Virus record (IMG/VR): IMGVR_UViG_3300028610_000292
Location: 1 to 25,466 of that record
DNA length: 25,466 bases
Source: a virus
Direction: 5' to 3' (one strand)
The notes under the pieces were generated by a model that was not told where the DNA came from, made no database searches, and was given only the letters and a program-made list of their open reading frames with translations. Position numbers and translations under genes: made by a program. This document shows positions 23,271 through 25,466 of this stretch, piece after piece. Within the stretch, counting starts at the first letter, position 1. The number at the start of each line of letters is the position of its first letter.

Positions 23271-23462
23271 CTATTCCTTCCCCATAGCGTCATCATCTGG
23301 GTACGCTCCCGGTTTTAAGTCTGGACACATTTTTTCATGGTGCATAATTCTAGAGTGCGCCTGTTTCGCGCTCCTTTCGGATTCAGCAAAATTCCCCTGA
23401 ATCTGTTCCATGTTTTCAGGAAGATTCCAAATGTGTTTTATTATTTTTAGGATTTTCATCAT
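23271..23462 (-). CDS. Small hypothetical protein
   Basis: A 63-aa protein starting immediately after the TAG of the preceding gene (tag-ATG-ATG). The N-terminus is helical and basic (MMKILKIIKHIWNLPENM), followed by ERSAKQAHSRIMHHEKMCPD and an acidic end. No membrane segment and no family recognised. It is the last protein gene of the right-hand cluster before the RNA region. Confidence 0.6.
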   Translation of the reverse strand: MMKILKIIKHIWNLPENMEQIQGNFAESERSAKQAHSRIMHHEKMCPDLKPGAYPDDDAMGKE

Positions 23463-23636
23463 CTATTCCATAACCTTCTCAAGTGTGATTTTAAAGATGG
23501 CTCGTTTGTTCCTAGAACATTTGCCCAATTTTCTCCATTTCTGTTTAGCTTGATGCAGTGTGAGCGGGTCCGCCCATTGAAGCAGTTTTTCCAGGTTATC
23601 TTCCCCGTAGAAAGTAGCTCCTCTCTTGGTTTTCAT
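23463..23636 (-). CDS. Small basic hypothetical protein
   Basis: A 57-aa frame from ATG 23636 to TAG, beginning MKTKRGATFYGEDNLEKLLQ and containing ADPLTLHQAKQKWRKLGKC. It is basic and helical, so it may bind nucleic acid, but no family is recognised. Its ATG overlaps the TGA of the preceding gene as ATGA. The following gene begins at the base after its stop. This coupling on both sides is the main evidence that it is real. Confidence 0.6.
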   Translation of the reverse strand: MKTKRGATFYGEDNLEKLLQWADPLTLHQAKQKWRKLGKCSRNKRAIFKITLEKVME

Positions 23637-23776
23637 GGCTTTTTAATCCATCCTTGATCAATTAATTTTTCCGCAAGTTCATATGCCCATGATGGGCAAT
23701 GTATTCTATCTCTGGAATCAACGTTCTCAAATCCCATATCTTTTAAAAATGCAATTATTAAATCACGCTCATTCAT
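23633..23776 (-). CDS. Small hypothetical protein whose N-terminus is duplicated upstream
   Basis: A 47-aa protein. The first 19 residues (MNERDLIIAFLKDMGFENV) are identical in protein and DNA to those of the 88-aa gene at 25073-25339, because both lie in a perfect 78-bp repeat. After that it continues differently, DSRDRIHCPSWAYELAEKL and IDQGWIKKP. It looks like a small helical protein, with an Asp-rich opening helix. It is coupled to its neighbours on both sides by ATGA overlaps. Confidence 0.65.
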   Translation of the reverse strand: MNERDLIIAFLKDMGFENVDSRDRIHCPSWAYELAEKLIDQGWIKKP

Positions 23777-23797
23777 ATTTTTTCCTTGCCCAGCGGA
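23720..23797. repeat. 78-bp perfect direct repeat, copy 1
   Basis: Identical over 78 bp to 25283-25360, 1563 bp away in the same orientation. On the minus strand it encodes the last seven residues of one gene (PLGKEKI and stop), the ATGA coupling and the first 19 residues of the next. Identity stops abruptly on both sides. Confidence 0.97.
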
Positions 23798-24165
23798 CCG
23801 GAATCACAATTACAAATTCCCATATCGGCGCAACAATCTGGCTTTATTTTTTCTTTCGGGGCGGGTTGGGATAGGGCTTCCTCTTTGCGTGTTACCGTTA
23901 CAGTTAGATTCGTTTTCATGTCAGAAGTAAAACTCCCATAACTCGTTTTTATCTTCATCCATCGACTGTTCATTTTCCAAACCTCAATAGTCCTATCCTT
24001 TGAGGCGGGTTGATATAAGGCCAATGCCCCAGTTAGTTTCTTAATCCTATCGTCCTTTTCCTTGAGTTCTGCCATATATTCTTTAACGTGCCGATAACAT
24101 TCGGGATGTTCTTTTTGATATTTAAGTGGATTAACGCACCAAGCACACCAAGTTTTCTCATCCAT
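23773..24165 (-). CDS. Cys-rich hypothetical protein
   Basis: A 130-aa protein. The ATG at 24165 overlaps the upstream TGA; a longer frame to 24219 only covers the neighbour. The N-terminus MDEKTWCAWCVNPLKYQKEH and a following EC give a C-x-x-C...C motif. The middle has a charged helix (VKEYMAELKEKDDRIKKL) and a beta-type part (TNLTVTVTRKEEAL). The C-terminus has DCCADMGICNCDSGPLGKEK with four close cysteines. The last seven residues lie in the 78-bp repeat and are shared with the partial gene at the right edge. Two metal sites are plausible; no family recognised. Confidence 0.7.
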   Translation of the reverse strand: MDEKTWCAWCVNPLKYQKEHPECYRHVKEYMAELKEKDDRIKKLTGALALYQPASKDRTIEVWKMNSRWMKIKTSYGSFTSDMKTNLTVTVTRKEEALSQPAPKEKIKPDCCADMGICNCDSGPLGKEKI

Positions 24166-24677
24166 CACTTCACCTCTTTTATTTTGGATAGGGCATCCAT
24201 AACCCTTGGAAACAAACATTCTGGGTCATGCTGTCCAATTGCCCCAGGACCGGCTTCACCCATGTCGCAACCGGTTCCACAAGCGCAAGGGTTTAACTTA
24301 TCTAAAGGATGCTCATAGCACCCCCTAAACAACTCCAACGCCTCCACCGCAATCCTCACCTTCTCCCTTTCGGACTCTAGAACCTCCCAAGGCATGAAAG
24401 TGACCTCAAGCCTTTTCTTGCCATCGGCTACAGTCTTCGTAATCATCTCACAACATTGGCGATATATTTTTCCATTTGCCCTTGAGCGCAAAGCAACACC
24501 CCAACGATAAGCATTTTCCGCCTGTTTCTCTTGGGTGGATTTTTCTTGGGCGACTCTTTCGAGGTAGCCTTTGACAAATGTTATGAGACGCGGTGCCTTT
24601 GTTCTAATCTGAAGTTTATTTTGTTTAAGGAAATTTTCCTCTATCTCCCTGGCTTTCTCTTCTGTCATCTCGTCCAT
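24165..24677 (-). CDS. Hypothetical protein with helical N-terminus and Cys motif
   Basis: A 170-aa protein. The start overlaps the preceding stop by one base (TAATG). It is mainly helical and charged: EEKAREIEENFLKQNKLQIR, RVAQEKSTQEKQAENAYRW, KVRIAVEALELFRGCYEHPL. A NPCACGTGCDMGEAGPGAIG segment (about 128-148) followed by HDPECLF gives Cys-Cys-Cys-His-Cys ligands. It has no recognised family. It is coupled to the Cys-rich gene downstream, and the two could work together. Confidence 0.7.
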   Translation of the reverse strand: MDEMTEEKAREIEENFLKQNKLQIRTKAPRLITFVKGYLERVAQEKSTQEKQAENAYRWGVALRSRANGKIYRQCCEMITKTVADGKKRLEVTFMPWEVLESEREKVRIAVEALELFRGCYEHPLDKLNPCACGTGCDMGEAGPGAIGQHDPECLFPRVMDALSKIKEVK

Positions 24678-25066
24678 TACTTCGCCCCCTTGCTGCTGTT
24701 CTCTTCTCTTTCAATGAATCGACAATTGGATAAAGTGTAATTGCCGTCATTGGCAATCCTGTCCAATGTGGGTTTTTTCAACAACCCTCCCTTGTCCCTT
24801 TTCCATAAAAAGGTCATGCCTTTTTGCGATAAATTCATTTGAATCCCTCTTCCTCCATACCTGTGATATTTGTAATGATTTTTATCGTTGCACCTCTCTT
24901 TTGCTTTCAACCACGAAACATACCACGGATACCTTACCTTGAGTCTCCTGTTTGCGCCCCTTGCACATATTAAGCAAACACTGCTGTGCCGATTAGGACA
25001 TTTTTTATTCCTCATGAATCTTCCTATGGTTTTTATTTTTTTACAATGAATGCAAGTCCTCTTCAT
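24677..25066 (-). CDS. HNH-like phage endonuclease with N-terminal zinc ribbon
   Basis: A 129-aa protein. The N-terminus MKRTCIHCKKIKTIGRFMRN and SSVCLICARGANRR carry two C-x-x-C pairs, a zinc-ribbon. Then WLKAKERCNDKNHYKYHRYG followed by GRGIQM and the C-terminal TLDRIANDGNYTLSNCRFIE match a widespread phage family in which these motifs (RC...YGGRGI, DRI-NDGNY-NCR) mark small HNH-type or AP2-linked nucleases. It runs in the same direction as its neighbours, unlike the other two nucleases here. It lies inside the segment bounded by the 78-bp repeats. Confidence 0.75.
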   Translation of the reverse strand: MKRTCIHCKKIKTIGRFMRNKKCPNRHSSVCLICARGANRRLKVRYPWYVSWLKAKERCNDKNHYKYHRYGGRGIQMNLSQKGMTFLWKRDKGGLLKKPTLDRIANDGNYTLSNCRFIEREENSSKGAK

Positions 25067-25072
25067 CCCTAT

Positions 25073-25339
25073 TTAAACCTCCCTCTCGGCTTTGGCAATC
25101 AGTATTTTTGCTGTACATTTGGTATTACAATCGGGTTGGGCTATATTGTGGTACGCCCTTAACTCTTCCACCAATTCCCCATTCAATTTCTTCAGCCTGT
25201 CGATCTCGGCTTGGTTGGATTCGTAGGAGTTGACGGTTTTTGAATTAGACATTAAATGTGAAAGTTCTAAACATCCGTCGTTAACGTTCTCAAATCCCAT
25301 ATCTTTTAAAAATGCAATTATTAAATCACGCTCATTCAT
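25073..25339 (-). CDS. Small coiled-coil hypothetical protein
   Basis: An 88-aa protein. Residues 1-19 are identical to the 47-aa protein at 23633-23776. The rest differs: a linker, then a coiled coil (ESNQAEIDRLKKLNGELVEE) and a C-terminal NIAQPDCNTKCTAKILIAKA with two Cys. The start is coupled to the partial gene upstream by ATGA. Function unknown. Confidence 0.7.
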   Translation of the reverse strand: MNERDLIIAFLKDMGFENVNDGCLELSHLMSNSKTVNSYESNQAEIDRLKKLNGELVEELRAYHNIAQPDCNTKCTAKILIAKAEREV

Positions 25340-25360
25340 ATTTTTTCCTTGCCCAGCGGA
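25283..25360. repeat. 78-bp perfect direct repeat, copy 2
   Basis: Second copy of the repeat at 23720-23797. It joins the C-terminus of the edge gene to the N-terminus of the 88-aa gene. Confidence 0.97.
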
Positions 25361-25466
25361 ATTGTTTCCAATGATTCTGAGAACGGCGTATGCCCTTCGG
25401 CGGTTGGTTTACCCGTCCCTTCCTTCTCCTGGCACACCAAACACTTGATCTCTGCCTCGCTCTCCG
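25336..25466 (-). CDS. Partial Cys-containing protein (5' end outside window)
   Basis: An open frame enters from the right edge and ends at TGA 25336. It reads ...ESEAEIKCLVCQEKEGTGKP, then TAEGHTPFSESLETIPLGKE and KI. It has one C-x-x-C pair. The last seven residues match those of the 130-aa gene at 23773-24165 because they are in the repeat. The stop overlaps the next start as ATGA. Too little is visible to assign a role. Confidence 0.65.
   Translation of the reverse strand, partial: ESEAEIKCLVCQEKEGTGKPTAEGHTPFSESLETIPLGKEKI

Overview
This window looks like the virion-structure half of a tailed bacteriophage (or prophage) genome. Nearly every gene lies on the minus strand in one dense array with ATGA or TAATG stop/start overlaps, so the window reads from right to left. 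The order small terminase, large terminase, portal, scaffold-like protein, N4-gp56-type major capsid protein, adaptor, large tail protein, fibre and internal virion-type proteins points to a podovirus-like morphogenesis module. The host cannot be named from sequence. Secretion or lipoprotein-like signals on three virion-region genes and a perfect parS-like palindrome suggest a bacterial, probably Gram-negative, host (inference).

Right end (23271-25466): a run of small, translationally coupled genes of unknown function. Several are Cys-rich, and one is an HNH-like nuclease with a zinc-ribbon N-terminus. A perfect 78-bp direct repeat (23720-23797 and 25283-25360) spans the same kind of gene junction twice. 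Next, 22870-23270 has no protein gene. It holds a tRNA-like element with encoded CCA and an oversized anticodon loop, a second CCA-ended hairpin, and a terminator before the packaging genes.

Head module (15812-22792): terminase small and large subunits, portal, a Tad2/DUF2829-family protein (candidate anti-Thoeris signal sponge), a coiled-coil protein, two small coupled proteins, a proline-rich scaffold candidate, and the major capsid protein.

Glycan island (7686-15739): seven minus-strand genes between the capsid gene and the adaptor gene. They are a short UDP-sugar-dehydrogenase-like protein, a small Cys/His protein, a DegT-type sugar aminotransferase, an unknown protein, a class I methyltransferase, two glycosyltransferases (one probably two-domain) and a methyltransferase-glycosyltransferase fusion; the small Cys/His protein is the eighth, non-enzymatic member. 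Together they could make and attach a modified amino sugar, perhaps to the virion or to a host surface glycan. Two paralogous HNH endonuclease genes on the opposite (plus) strand sit inside and at the left edge of this island.

Left end (1-7209): a head-tail adaptor, an 828-aa tail protein with an apparent lectin-like insertion, a C1q-like fibre, a small exported protein, and three candidate internal or ejection proteins. The last runs off the window and carries the parS-like site within its coding sequence.
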